Positions 1-8,514 of a stretch of 41,139 nt of DNA are shown here, piece after piece (positions within the stretch are counted from its first letter, which is position 1; every line of letters begins with the position of its first letter). This DNA comes from Eubacteriales bacterium. Its GTDB lineage: Bacteria > Bacillota > Clostridia > Acetivibrionales > JANLFN01. The DNA lies in contig JANLFN010000022.1 of the NCBI GenBank assembly GCA_024655885.1, positions 1-41,139 of the forward strand, written 5' to 3'. The position numbers and the translations under genes were made by a program. The notes below the pieces were generated by a model. That model searched no databases and was not told the DNA's origin. It was given only the letters and a program-made list of their open reading frames with translations.

Positions 1-190
1 GGGATATTTTATCACATAAGGGATAAGTTGTAAAGAACAAATGTTCTTTCTGCAGAAGTGTCCCTATACTCCCATAGTCTTCAATATCTTCTACTGTCCC
101 CATTTTTTTTCAATGATGCGGCTATTACGGTTCTAACTTTGCCCGTGCCTCCATAGATTATATTAAAATAATCTTTATTGGGGGTGCATT
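1..190. other. Intergenic region at window start
   Basis: I see no gene here. A small AT-rich inverted repeat (AAAGAAC at 32-38, GTTCTTT at 43-49) could be the end of an upstream transcript cut off by the window edge, but it lacks a convincing T-tract. The last bases carry a G-rich ribosome binding site (about 179-184) for the gene starting at 191. Confidence 0.4.
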
Positions 191-628
191 ATGGCGAACC
201 AATCAAATCAGAATGTAAAGACTGTCTTGAGCAACCATATCAACCTTGTGATGATAGCAAAAGGCATTCTGGTGTCCTATATAGCCACCATACCGCTTTT
301 TTTAGTATTTGCACTTGTGCTGAGCTATACTGATTTTCCGGAAAAGTATGTTTCTCCTGTGGTTGTCATTGTCTCTGCTATCAGTATAATGATTGCCGGC
401 TCAACAGCCACCAGAAAAATAAAAAACAAGGGCTGGCTCAACGGAAGCGTGGTAGGCTTCATATACGTTCTGATCCTGTATATTTTGAGCAGTTTTGTCT
501 ATAACAACTTTACTATCGACAGGCATGTCCTGCTGATGACTATATTGGGGATTATTTTAGGATCCATCGGGGGCATTATAGGTATTAATTTGAAAAGGGG
601 TTCAAACTATAGTACCCGGAGCCATTAG
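191..628 (+). CDS. TIGR04086-type integral membrane protein
   Basis: A 145-aa, very hydrophobic protein with four predicted membrane segments (about residues 22-45, 52-70, 82-103 and 114-133), a short polar N-terminus and a basic C-terminal tail. Size, topology and position directly upstream of a SCIFF peptide and its radical SAM maturase match the clostridial family TIGR04086. The family's function is unknown; a role in handling or exporting the SCIFF product is only inferred from proximity. The start at 191 is supported by GGGGGTG about 7 nt upstream. The SCIFF gene has its own promoter, so the two need not be co-transcribed. Confidence 0.7.
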   Translation: MANQSNQNVKTVLSNHINLVMIAKGILVSYIATIPLFLVFALVLSYTDFPEKYVSPVVVIVSAISIMIAGSTATRKIKNKGWLNGSVVGFIYVLILYILSSFVYNNFTIDRHVLLMTILGIILGSIGGIIGINLKRGSNYSTRSH

Positions 629-671
629 TTTTACGTGCATGAATGTAGGACAGCCAAAGTTAAAAAAAAAC

Positions 672-700
672 TTTTCAAGTTGATTTTGTTATGCTATAAT
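672..700 (+). promoter_or_regulatory. Probable sigma-A promoter of the SCIFF gene
   Basis: A perfect TATAAT at 695-700 is preceded by TG at 692-693 (extended -10). TTTTCA at 672-677 lies 17 nt upstream as a weak -35. It sits about 32 nt before the SCIFF start codon, so the precursor peptide has its own strong promoter. Confidence 0.6.
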
Positions 701-731
701 GAGCAAGAAAATTCGACTTAGGAGGAAAACA

Positions 732-872
732 ATGAAGCACATAAAAACAATTAACGGTTCTACTTTAAAGGATAGCATGAAAACAGGGGGATGTGGGGAA
801 TGTCAGACTTCTTGTCAGTCTGCATGCAAGACCTCATGTACGGTTGCCAACCAGAGCTGCCAGAAAAACTAG
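732..872 (+). CDS. scfA: SCIFF ranthipeptide precursor (six cysteines in forty-five residues)
   Basis: A 46-aa peptide, easily missed because of its length. It begins MKHIKTINGSTL and has cysteines at 21, 24, 28, 32, 36 and 43 interspersed with Ser/Thr, matching the SCIFF family (TIGR03973). The radical SAM maturase encoded next door forms thioether bonds from Cys sulfur to the non-alpha carbon of Thr/Ser-type acceptors in this family. An AGGAGG site at 720-725 precedes the ATG. The N-terminal ~20 residues would be the leader recognised by the maturase's RRE-like domain. A terminator-like hairpin at 932-960 separates peptide from enzyme, a common way to express substrate above enzyme. The mature function in the cell is not established here; signalling or metabolic roles have been proposed for the family. 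Confidence 0.95.
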   Translation: MKHIKTINGSTLKDSMKTGGCGECQTSCQSACKTSCTVANQSCQKN

Positions 873-931
873 TGCATAAAGCATAACAGTAAATGCTTCA
901 CGCTTACTGATATGTTTGTTTTAAAAGTGGG

Positions 932-965
932 AAGTGAAAAGTTTATTTTGCTTTTCACTTTTTTG
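932..965 (+). terminator. Intrinsic terminator/attenuator between scfA and scfB
   Basis: Ten-base stem (932-941 with 951-960), nine-base loop, then a T-rich tail (959-964). It lies between the SCIFF precursor and maturase and would limit read-through into the maturase. Confidence 0.8.
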
Positions 966-1035
966 TTGAAAAATTATACAGCGCACTTTGCAATGAAGCA
1001 ATTTTTATAAATTTTTTATAAATGGGAGAATTACA

Positions 1036-2388
1036 ATGATTCACAAATTTACTTTGTTTGGAACAAATATTGTGGTAGATACAAACAGCGGCGCAGTTCA
1101 CGTATTTGACGATGTAGCCTATGACATCCTGGATTATTACAAGGAATATAACAAGGAGGGCATAGAGGACAAGCTGCGCGGGAAATACAGTAAACAGCAG
1201 GTGGAGGAAGCGCTGGAAGAGATCAGTGCACTGGAAAAGGACGGCCTGCTGTATTCGAAGGACACCTATGACGAATATGCTTTAAAGGGCCATTTAAGTG
1301 CCTGGTCAAAAAACATTAAAGCATTATGCCTGCATGTATCCCATGACTGCAACTTACGGTGCAAGTATTGCTTTGCGTCCACAGGCAACTTTGGTGGGGA
1401 GAGGACTGTAATGACCCCGGAAATAGGGAAAAGGTCCATTGATTTTTTGATAAAGGAATCGGGGAACAGAAGGAATCTTGAGATAGACTTTTTTGGGGGA
1501 GAACCCCTGCTGAATTTCAGCACGGTTGTTGAAGTGGTTGAATATGCCAAAAAACGTGGGGAAGAAGCCGGCAAGAGGTTTAAGTTTACAATTACCACAA
1601 ACGCCCTGCTATTAAATGAAGAGATTAAAAATTATATAAATGCAAATATGCACAATGTGGTGCTGAGCATTGACGGGCGAAAGGAGACCAATGACAGAAT
1701 GCGCTACCGGGTGGACGGTTCAGGCACATATGAAGATATTATGCCCGTTATAAAGTCGGTGGCGGAGTCAAGAAACCAGGACAATTATTATGTCAGGGGC
1801 ACGTACACCCGGCATAACCTGGACTTTTCCAGAGATGTGCTGCATCTGGCGGACGAGGGCTTCAAACAAATATCGGTGGAGCCGGTAGTGGCTGCAAAGG
1901 GCACGGGATATGACCTTAGGGAGGAAGACCTGGATGTTCTTTATAAAGAATATGAAAGGCTTGCGGAGGAATATGTGAATCGAAGGGAAAAGGGAAGGGG
2001 ATTTAATTTTTTTCATTTTATGATTGACCTGGGCCAGGGACCCTGCTTATCAAAGCGCTTGGGTGGATGCGGCTCGGGCCATGAATACATGGCCGTTACG
2101 CCTGAAGGGGATATATACCCCTGCCATCAGTTTGTGGGTATGAAAGAATTCAAGATGGGAAATGTCCGTGAGGGGTTCTTAAACAGAGAAATACAGGAGT
2201 TATTTAAGAGGTCTAATGTATATGCAAAGCAAGACTGCAGGGAATGCTGGGCCAAGTTTTACTGCAGCGGCGGCTGCGCTGCCAATGCATACCAGTTCAA
2301 CGGCGACATCAATGTACCTTACAAAATCGGATGCGCCCTTGAGAAAAAGAGGGTTGAGTGTGCACTGTGGATCAAGACCCGTGAATAA
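1036..2388 (+). CDS. scfB: SCIFF radical SAM maturase (CteB/ScfB type, SPASM domain)
   Basis: A 450-aa radical SAM enzyme. Residues ~1-85 form the small precursor-binding (RRE-like, PqqD-like) domain. The CxxxCxxC [4Fe-4S]-SAM motif is C105-N-L-R-C109-K-Y-C112. A GGEP motif follows at about residues 154-157 (FFGGEPLL). The C-terminal third is a cysteine-rich SPASM region, with CGSGHEYMAVTPEGDIYPC and then further cysteines in CRECWAKFYCSGGC, which binds auxiliary Fe-S clusters. Length and motif order match the characterised maturase that installs Cys-Thr thioethers in SCIFF peptides. Its substrate is the 46-aa peptide encoded upstream. The ATG at 1036 follows GGGAGAATTACA. Confidence 0.95.
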   Translation: MIHKFTLFGTNIVVDTNSGAVHVFDDVAYDILDYYKEYNKEGIEDKLRGKYSKQQVEEALEEISALEKDGLLYSKDTYDEYALKGHLSAWSKNIKALCLHVSHDCNLRCKYCFASTGNFGGERTVMTPEIGKRSIDFLIKESGNRRNLEIDFFGGEPLLNFSTVVEVVEYAKKRGEEAGKRFKFTITTNALLLNEEIKNYINANMHNVVLSIDGRKETNDRMRYRVDGSGTYEDIMPVIKSVAESRNQDNYYVRGTYTRHNLDFSRDVLHLADEGFKQISVEPVVAAKGTGYDLREEDLDVLYKEYERLAEEYVNRREKGRGFNFFHFMIDLGQGPCLSKRLGGCGSGHEYMAVTPEGDIYPCHQFVGMKEFKMGNVREGFLNREIQELFKRSNVYAKQDCRECWAKFYCSGGCAANAYQFNGDINVPYKIGCALEKKRVECALWIKTRE

Positions 2389-2438
2389 AAACGAATTTCA
2401 TAGACATCCTTTAGAGTGGAAGATATGGAAAGGATAAA

Positions 2439-3110
2439 ATGGAAATGAATCATATCACATTGGAAATGATAAAGCAGAGCGACGAAATTAAAACCTTTTT
2501 AAAATTGTCCGAACAGCTGCTGGAGGTTCAGGGCTATACCGAGCACTCCTTCCGGCACGTGGAGCTGGTGTCCTCAAACGCAGGCAGAATATTGAGGGAT
2601 CTGGGCTTTGGGGAACGGGAGGTGGAGCTTGCCATGATTGCCGGGTATCTGCACGACATCGGAAATGCGGTCAACAGGGTTGACCATGCCCATTCGGGAG
2701 CCATCCTGGCATACGGCATCCTGACCAGGATGGGAATGTCTCCCAGCGAGTCGGCGGAAATCATGCTTGCCATCGGCAACCATGATGAAAAAACAGGCAC
2801 GGCAGTGAGCAATATATCTGCCGCTTTGATCCTGGCCGACAAGTCGGACGTGCACAGGAGCAGGGTCAGAAATAATGATTTTGCCACATTTGATATCCAC
2901 GACAGGGTCAATTATGCGGTAGAGAGTTCAAATATCCGTGTGGACAGGGAGAAAAAGGCGGCCGTGCTGGAGCTCAAAATCGACACCAAGATTTGCCCCC
3001 TCATGGATTATTTTGAGATTTTTCTGGCTAGAATGACCATGTGCAGAAGAGCAGCGGATTTTTTGGGACTTAATTTTCAACTGCTGATAAACCATACCCG
3101 TTTGCTGTAA
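2439..3110 (+). CDS. HD domain phosphohydrolase
   Basis: A 223-aa single-domain HD-superfamily protein. Metal-binding residues are visible as H40, H72-D73 (YLHDIGN), H85, H115-D116 (NHDE) and D134 (ADKSD). This set is typical of phosphohydrolases acting on nucleotides or (p)ppGpp-like substrates; the actual substrate cannot be read from sequence. There is no membrane segment. The gene starts 51 bp after scfB and probably belongs to the same transcript. The association of an HD protein with the SCIFF-SecDF neighbourhood in Clostridia is consistent, but the functional link is unknown. The start follows GGAAAGGATAAA. Confidence 0.85.
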   Translation: MEMNHITLEMIKQSDEIKTFLKLSEQLLEVQGYTEHSFRHVELVSSNAGRILRDLGFGEREVELAMIAGYLHDIGNAVNRVDHAHSGAILAYGILTRMGMSPSESAEIMLAIGNHDEKTGTAVSNISAALILADKSDVHRSRVRNNDFATFDIHDRVNYAVESSNIRVDREKKAAVLELKIDTKICPLMDYFEIFLARMTMCRRAADFLGLNFQLLINHTRLL

Positions 3111-3228
3111 GTTTATTTAAAATGCGGGACTCTGGGGTGCAGTGGGAGTACAGGGATGCTTTTGAAATAATACTTTAAAATGGAGCTGCTTACCTGAAAC
3201 TGACAAGGGGCGTACAGAGCAATTAGTA

Positions 3229-3257
3229 TTGACGTTGGTATCCTATAGTTATATAAT
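3229..3257 (+). promoter_or_regulatory. Sigma-A promoter of secDF
   Basis: TTGACG (3229-3234), a 17-nt spacer and a perfect TATAAT (3252-3257). Transcription would start near 3264, so any upstream in-frame start for secD at 3264 is untranslatable and the ATG at 3297 is preferred. Confidence 0.85.
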
Positions 3258-3296
3258 ATCGTCATGCGGAGAAGAAAAAAAGGGGGAATTTTACAA

Positions 3297-4595
3297 ATGA
3301 AAGGTAGCAATTTGGTTAAATTTGTGGCAGTTATAATCTCAATTGCCGTTTTAACCTATATAGCATGGTTTGGACAATTATTCGGATTAAAAATTCCTGG
3401 CGCCCGTGACATAGTACTGGGTATAGACGTAAGAGGCGGTGTTCATGCCACGTTGCGGGGCGTAAAAACGGATGGAAGCCTTCCGACAGATAAAGAGCTG
3501 GAAAGCGCCAGGACTATTATCGGGAAAAGGCTTGACGGCATGGGAATTACCGACCGGAATATCACTACCGACAGGGTTAATGGACGCATCATTGTAGAAA
3601 TTCCGTGGAAACCGGGTGAGAAGGATTATAACCCTCAGAAGACCATTGACGAAGCGGTAAAGACAGCCCTCCTTACTTTCCAGGAAGTGGATGAGACAAA
3701 GGTGGATGCCAACGGGCAATATTTGCCCACAGGTAAAATAGTCATCCAGGGGAACCAGGTGCTTGACGCAGGAGTAGAGACCGATAGAAGCACGGGTGCT
3801 GTCAATGTAACCCTTAAGCTTAATGAAGAAGCGACAAAGAAATTTGACGAAGTAACTGGAAGACTTGCCCCTACCCATGGACGCATTGGAATTTTTATGG
3901 ACAACCAGTTGATTTCCGCTCCGCAGGTAGAAAGCAGAATCAGCGGCGGCAATGCAATCATCACCGGACAGAGGGATGCCAAAGAGGCCGGCGAACTGGC
4001 TGCAACCATAAGGTCGGGTGCTTTGCCGTTTAAGATGGAAGCTGTTGAAATTAATTCGATAAGCCCCCAGCTTGGGAAAAACGCACTGGATATTATAATA
4101 AAAGCAGGTTTTGTTGCAATCATTCTTGTGTGGGCATTTATGCTGTTGTATTACAGGCTTCCGGGAATACTGGCGGACATTGCTTTGCTTGCCCATACCG
4201 TGTTGCAGCTCCTCCTGATCTCTTGGCTGAACGTCACCAACCTTACGCTCCCGGGTATAGCCGGTGTTATTTTGACCATAGGCATGGGCGTGGATGCCAA
4301 CATTATCATATTTGAACGTATCAAGGAAGAGCTCCGGAACGGAAAGACGCTCAGGGCAGCCATCGATATGGGTTTTAAGAGGGCGTTTACAGCAGTACTG
4401 GATGCCAATATGACCACTCTGATCACAGCGGTTGTCCTCTGGATTTTCGGGACAGGGCCTATCAGGGGGTTTGCGTTTACTCTTGGTCTGGGAGTGGTAT
4501 TAAGCTTCTTGACAGCCGTAGTTGTATCAAGAATTTTGTTAAAATCCGTAGCAGATGTAAATATAGCCAAGCATCACTGGCTGTATGGCATATAA
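3297..4595 (+). CDS. secD: Protein translocase subunit SecD
   Basis: 432 aa from the ATG at 3297, which has AGGGGGAA 9-15 nt upstream; an in-frame ATG at 3264 coincides with the predicted transcription start and is rejected. It has an N-terminal membrane helix, then DIVLGIDVRGGVHA (the SecD D1 motif) and the large periplasm-equivalent P1 domain. The C-terminal half has five membrane helices with GMGVDANIIIFERIKEE and GTGPIRGFAFTL signatures. With SecF it forms the RND-type complex that uses the proton/ion gradient to assist late steps of Sec translocation. secF follows after 12 bp, so the pair is an operon. Confidence 0.97.
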   Translation: MKGSNLVKFVAVIISIAVLTYIAWFGQLFGLKIPGARDIVLGIDVRGGVHATLRGVKTDGSLPTDKELESARTIIGKRLDGMGITDRNITTDRVNGRIIVEIPWKPGEKDYNPQKTIDEAVKTALLTFQEVDETKVDANGQYLPTGKIVIQGNQVLDAGVETDRSTGAVNVTLKLNEEATKKFDEVTGRLAPTHGRIGIFMDNQLISAPQVESRISGGNAIITGQRDAKEAGELAATIRSGALPFKMEAVEINSISPQLGKNALDIIIKAGFVAIILVWAFMLLYYRLPGILADIALLAHTVLQLLLISWLNVTNLTLPGIAGVILTIGMGVDANIIIFERIKEELRNGKTLRAAIDMGFKRAFTAVLDANMTTLITAVVLWIFGTGPIRGFAFTLGLGVVLSFLTAVVVSRILLKSVADVNIAKHHWLYGI

Positions 4596-4607
4596 GGAGG
4601 TTTCAGA

Positions 4608-5567
4608 ATGGTTGACTTAATGGGGAAAAAGTACTATTTCTTTGCTCTTTCTGCGCTTATTATAATTGCCGGTATTGTTGCTTATATAGTCAACGGCGGG
4701 ATGGTACTTGACATACAGTTCCAGGGTGGAACAATCCTGGAAATACAGATGAAAGACGGGAACTTTGACCCGAGAAAGGCCGAGGACATTGTTAAAAATA
4801 CGGTGGGAAAGATCGCAACGGCGCAAAAATCTGAAACCTATGATTCCAGCGGAAAAAATCCGAAAGTATATTTGCTCACCATCAATATTGCAAACAAGCA
4901 GGGCTCTTTAACAGGAGATGAACAGACGAAACTGGTAGAGGCATTGAGAAAAGAATTCGACATTCCGGCCGATGCACAGATGAATGTAAACAATGTGGCT
5001 CCTTTCATCGGAACTGAACTGCTGAGTAAAGGATTGCAGGGCGTATTCTGGGCTTCAGTGTTAATTATATTGTATATGTGGTGGAGGTTTCAGGTAATGT
5101 CCGGCCTTTCAGCCGGAGTGACGGCAATCCTTGCCCTGCTGCATGACGCTCTGATCATGCTATCAATATATGCCATATTCAGGGTGCCTGTAAATGATGC
5201 ATTTATTGCCGCAGTGCTGACTGTAATAGGGTATTCCATGAATGATACCATTATTATTTACGATAGGATCAGGGAGAACAGCAACCTGTTGAAAAAGACA
5301 CCCATTGCCGAGCTGGTAAACAGAAGTATTATACAGACTCTGTCAAGGTCCATCAATACTGTGGTGACCGTTGAGATATGTATGATAACGGTGTACGCTT
5401 TTGCTGCCTACTACAACATTACAAGTATAATGGATTTTACTCTGCCGCTGATCGTAGGTATTACAAGCGGATGCTACTCTTCCATATTTATAGCAAGTCC
5501 GCTATGGGTCATGTGGAAGGAATCCCGTGCTAAAAAGAAGGTGGCGTCGAAGTCGGCCAAGGCATGA
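4608..5567 (+). CDS. secF: Protein translocase subunit SecF
   Basis: 319 aa with an N-terminal helix, the FQGGTILEIQM motif, a periplasm-equivalent domain and five C-terminal membrane helices with IGYSMNDTIIIYDRIRE and the RSINTVVTV segment typical of SecF. It partners SecD, encoded 12 bp upstream. A strong AAGGAGG (4594-4600) precedes the ATG. The C-terminus ends in a lysine-rich cytoplasmic tail. A terminator follows at 5604-5651. Confidence 0.97.
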   Translation: MVDLMGKKYYFFALSALIIIAGIVAYIVNGGMVLDIQFQGGTILEIQMKDGNFDPRKAEDIVKNTVGKIATAQKSETYDSSGKNPKVYLLTINIANKQGSLTGDEQTKLVEALRKEFDIPADAQMNVNNVAPFIGTELLSKGLQGVFWASVLIILYMWWRFQVMSGLSAGVTAILALLHDALIMLSIYAIFRVPVNDAFIAAVLTVIGYSMNDTIIIYDRIRENSNLLKKTPIAELVNRSIIQTLSRSINTVVTVEICMITVYAFAAYYNITSIMDFTLPLIVGITSGCYSSIFIASPLWVMWKESRAKKKVASKSAKA

Positions 5568-5603
5568 GCGCTGAGCTGGAATAGGTTTAATTTCAGGAAA
5601 TAA

Positions 5604-5651
5604 ACAGAGTGCTGCTTTTTATCTTTTGAGGACGGCACTCTGTATTTTTTA
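5604..5651 (+). terminator. secDF operon terminator
   Basis: Stem ACAGAGTGC (5604-5612) pairs with GCACTCTGT (5635-5643), followed by ATTTTTTAT. It lies 36 bp after the secF stop. Confidence 0.85.
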
Positions 5652-5692
5652 TGATATTTCAGGTTATTTATTTAGGTAGAACGTCTTGCACC

Positions 5693-5724
5693 TAAAAAAA
5701 ACACCTGCTATGTAGTCAGGTGTT
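5693..5724 (-). terminator. Terminator of the small minus-strand membrane protein gene
   Basis: On the minus strand, ACACCTG/CAGGTGT (5701-5707 with 5717-5723) forms a 7-bp stem and is followed by a run of seven or eight T (the A-run at 5694-5701 on the plus strand). It begins directly after the stop codon at 5725. Confidence 0.8.
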
Positions 5725-5997
5725 CTAGTTCTTTTTTAAAATATAATCCATAAGCAGTCCGCCTATGACAGCTTCAGCCAATATAATGAAGCTGTTTTTG
5801 ATCAGTGCTTTCGCAGTAAAGTCAAAGTAGCTATCAAAATTCTGCTGAAAATGGTTAATTAACAAAAAGATTGTACCCGCCGCAAACAATAGAAGAAAAG
5901 CAATTGAACCATATTTGACTATACTTTTTGCCAGACCGTTGATCTTGCCGAATTCGGAAAAAATCTTTTCAATATTTTTATTTAAATTTTGCTGCAT
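5725..5997 (-). CDS. Small two-helix membrane protein, unknown function
   Basis: 90 aa, not recognised as a named family. A polar, Asn/Lys-rich N-terminus of about 27 residues precedes two hydrophobic segments (about 28-50 and 66-86). The protein ends DYILKKN. It is transcribed against secDF. A good ribosome site (GGGGTGAGG) lies about 6-14 nt before the ATG, and a terminator follows the stop immediately, so this is a real monocistronic gene. Confidence 0.7.
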   Translation of the reverse strand: MQQNLNKNIEKIFSEFGKINGLAKSIVKYGSIAFLLLFAAGTIFLLINHFQQNFDSYFDFTAKALIKNSFIILAEAVIGGLLMDYILKKN

Positions 5998-6270
5998 TTT
6001 TACGCCTCACCCCTTTAAAACAAGTAAAAAGCCTATGGATTTCCTCTGGCTTCCCATGCCGGGAAATTTCCGCGGAAATGGAATGGCGATTCTTATTTAT
6101 GTTAACATAAAGTTCTCTATTCATCAACCATTAAAGATTACCAGGTCAAATAAATTATACACTTTATACCCTCCGAATGTCAATTTTGCCGTGACTCCAG
6201 GTGCCTTAGGGAAAAAGAGATGCCTTGTTTCACTAGGATGTGTTATAATTGGAAAAGAGAGAAAACCATA
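5998..6270. other. Divergent intergenic region
   Basis: No gene is supported. It holds the promoter region of the minus-strand membrane protein, including a 14-base perfect palindrome ATTTCCGCGGAAAT (6066-6079). For the plus-strand HD-GYP gene it holds a TATAAT at 6244-6249 without a good -35 box. Confidence 0.4.
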
Positions 6271-6297
6271 ATGTTACAGTATATTTGCGGGTGGATT

Positions 6298-7334
6298 ATG
6301 AGGAAAGTGTTTGTTGGCATCTATGAAGCGGTTGAAGGCATGCAAACAGCAGAAACAATATTTAATGAATATGGCGCTGTTATTGTGTCTGAAAATACTA
6401 TTCTTGACGAATATATAATAAAAAAACTTAAAAATCTTCACATATCGAAAATCAAAGTTTACAGCCCGGAAGAAGACATCATTGCCGCCAATGATTCCGA
6501 ACTGTTTAAAGTACAGTATAATGAGAATGTAGAGATAATCAAGGATGTCCTTTGGGACATATCTTCTGGAAAGAGCGTGGATATAAAAAAGGTGGAAGCC
6601 GTGTCTGAATCCATTTTTGCGAGAATTAATGAAAACCGGGATATTGTGAACTGTTTAAATCAAATGAGAAGTATTGAAGAGTATACCTACACCCACAGTG
6701 TCAATGTTTCCCTATTGGCCATGCTGATCGGGAAATGGATGAGGTATGATTCTGCCACCATAAAACAGCTGGTTCAGGCCGGATTACTGCATGATGTGGA
6801 AAAATCCAAAATATCTCCTGAGATACTGAACAAACAAAGTAATCTGGATAAGAAAGAGTACGAGGAAATAAAAAAGCATCCCGTATACGGCTACAGGCTT
6901 ATTGAGAATCTTGCGGACATGGACAGGGAAACGTGTCTGGGCGTCTTAATGCATCACGAAAGGGAAGACGGCTCAGGCTATCCGGCGGGTGTGAAGGGCA
7001 CTCATATTCATCCCTTTGCGAAAATTATTGCTGTGGCGGATATCTATGATGCAATGACGTCCAACAGGGCTTACCGTGAAAAAAGTCCCCCTTTAATGTG
7101 TTTGAACTGATGGAAAACAATGCCTTCGGGGTTTGGGATCCTGTGGTGGTAAAGGCTTTCCTGACCAACATGGCGGCCTATTATATAGGGGATTTTGTCA
7201 AACTCAATACCGGAGTTATCGGCGAGATTGTCTATATAAATCCCAGGCATATCTCTCAGCCGCTTATACGGGTAAATGACAATTACATTGATTTAACGAT
7301 GCACCTGGAGATTAAAATTGAAGAATTGATTTAA
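6298..7334 (+). pseudogene. HD-GYP domain protein (c-di-GMP phosphodiesterase type), frameshifted
   Basis: The upstream frame (to 7110) carries an N-terminal domain and an HD-GYP domain with LLHDVEKSKI, MHHEREDGSGYP and DIYDAMTSNRAYRE. It then runs out after EKSPP into an unrelated tail and a stop. The expected C-terminus (continuing FNVFELMENNAFG... to EELI at 7334) is in the next frame. Alignment with the usual family pattern YR-x-K-x-S/P-PF puts the break in the C5 run at 7087-7091, where one base appears missing. HD-GYP proteins hydrolyse cyclic di-GMP. The break may be a true pseudogene, phase variation in the C-tract, or a sequencing error. The start may be ATG 6271 or 6298; both lie downstream of a TATAAT at 6244. 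Confidence 0.8.
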
Positions 7335-7558
7335 TTCGGATGAGTTCCAATATATTACACAAATGAGAAAAAACTTATCTTAGGTTTATGTATTTTAAAT
7401 CAATATTCTTCCTTTAACGGCACAAAAATTAAAGTTTTATACAATTTGGTGTCGAATATGGTAAAACATCCACTTTTTCGGACGAAACTTTCAGGTATGA
7501 ATTGCCTATACTTTCATATATAATATGTTTTGATAATTCTATTGGGAGGGTACATATT

Positions 7559-7870
7559 ATGATATGCAAGTACTTGGAAAAAAAGATTGAACTGCTGCCG
7601 GGCGAGGATACAAAAGATTGCGCCAATCCAATTGAACTGGAATACTATTTGCTGGAAAGTGAAGAGAATGAATTAAATCATGTGAGCGGGAATAAGATAT
7701 ACGGCATTGAAATTGTTAAAAAAGTCAGCGAATGGGAACTGGAATGCGAGACAATAAAAAACTACTCTATTTATAAGGACAATACACGGGAAATATTGAA
7801 CAAGCTGGCGAATAATGCTGTAACTCCTATAGAACTGCAGTTTATTTTAGATGATTTGCTGGGCGTATAG
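7559..7870 (+). CDS. DUF6514-like small protein
   Basis: 103 aa from the ATG at 7559, chosen because GGGAGGG lies about 9 nt upstream; the frame is open 57 bp further up without a ribosome site. Features are a YYLLESEE segment, YGIEIVKK, a cluster of alternating hydrophobic residues, and a C-terminus with NNAVTPIELQFILDDLLG. This matches my recollection of the clostridial DUF6514 family, whose function is unknown. It is soluble and likely a small beta-rich domain with a terminal helix. A strong terminator follows. Confidence 0.65.
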   Translation: MICKYLEKKIELLPGEDTKDCANPIELEYYLLESEENELNHVSGNKIYGIEIVKKVSEWELECETIKNYSIYKDNTREILNKLANNAVTPIELQFILDDLLGV

Positions 7871-7882
7871 CTAAAAATTCCG

Positions 7883-7911
7883 GGTAGGCGGCAGGCCTAC
7901 CTTTATTTTTT
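7883..7911 (+). terminator. Intrinsic terminator
   Basis: GGTAGGC (7883-7889) pairs with GCCTACC (7895-7901), followed by TTTATTTTTTC. Confidence 0.85.
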
Positions 7912-8481
7912 CTTACCCTTTTAGTTTCCATCCTGAATTATTCCTCCATACGTATAAAAATGTAAAATTAAGAAAAAATACCAAGGGAAATTATTTGATT
8001 TATATAAATATTATATTTAACTGCTTACATAAGATATCTACAAGGATGCAATTTTCTAATATTATAAATTTTTATATAAAATCAAATGTTTTTGAAGGAA
8101 ATTTAAATCGATGTGTAGAATATACATTTGTAAAAAAGATTGATAGATCCGGAAATTGAAAATGGGAAAATCCATTGCAGTAGAAGTAAATGCCTGGTAA
8201 GGGCGGTTACCGGGTATTCAACAAAATAGACGGTTTGTGTGCTTTCTCATCCTAAAATTCCAGGGGTGAGATTTTATATGGGCAAATGCTTTATAGTTTT
8301 ATGTGCTTCGTAAATATTATTCATGGATGGATGAAAAAATGTGAAATTAATTTTTTAAAAAAGAAGGAATATTTATAAATATGTCGAAAAAGTATTTGAT
8401 ATTAATTGGGCGTGAAATTTGTTATATTTAAAGTCAATGAAACGGCGTAAATGTTGAATTTGGATAGAGGAGGAGCTGTTT
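7912..8481. other. Long AT-rich intergenic region before dnaG
   Basis: About 570 bp without a supported protein gene. It is very AT-rich up to about 8150. Around 7995-8090 two near-identical AT-rich arms (ATTTGATTTATATA and its near-complement) face each other. At 8191-8216 a 10-bp hairpin with a GGGCGG loop forms in locally G/C-richer sequence. I do not recognise a known riboswitch or small RNA. An AGGAGG site at 8468-8473 starts the dnaG translation region. Confidence 0.4.
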
Positions 8482-8514
8482 TTGGCTTATAGAACAGTTT
8501 ACCGCCAGAAATGA
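8482..8514 (+). CDS. Possible 10-codon leader peptide coupled to dnaG
   Basis: TTG at 8482 lies 8 nt after an ideal AGGAGG (8468-8473). It opens a 10-codon frame (LAYRTVYRQK) whose TGA overlaps the dnaG ATG as ATGA (8511-8514). The dnaG ATG itself has no ribosome site. This arrangement suggests translational coupling. The alternative is that one base is missing and these residues belong to the DnaG N-terminus, or that the true DnaG start is further in. Confidence 0.35.
   Translation: MAYRTVYRQK

Noticed and set aside
32-49. Terminator at the window start
   Set aside because: The stem is short and AT-rich, with no adequate T-tract and no visible upstream gene.
3264-3296. Earlier SecD start
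   Set aside because: A strong promoter predicts transcription starting at about 3264, and the better ribosome site fits ATG 3297.
6066-6079. Operator site ATTTCCGCGGAAAT
   Set aside because: A single 14-base palindrome without a second copy or known regulator match; it may be chance.
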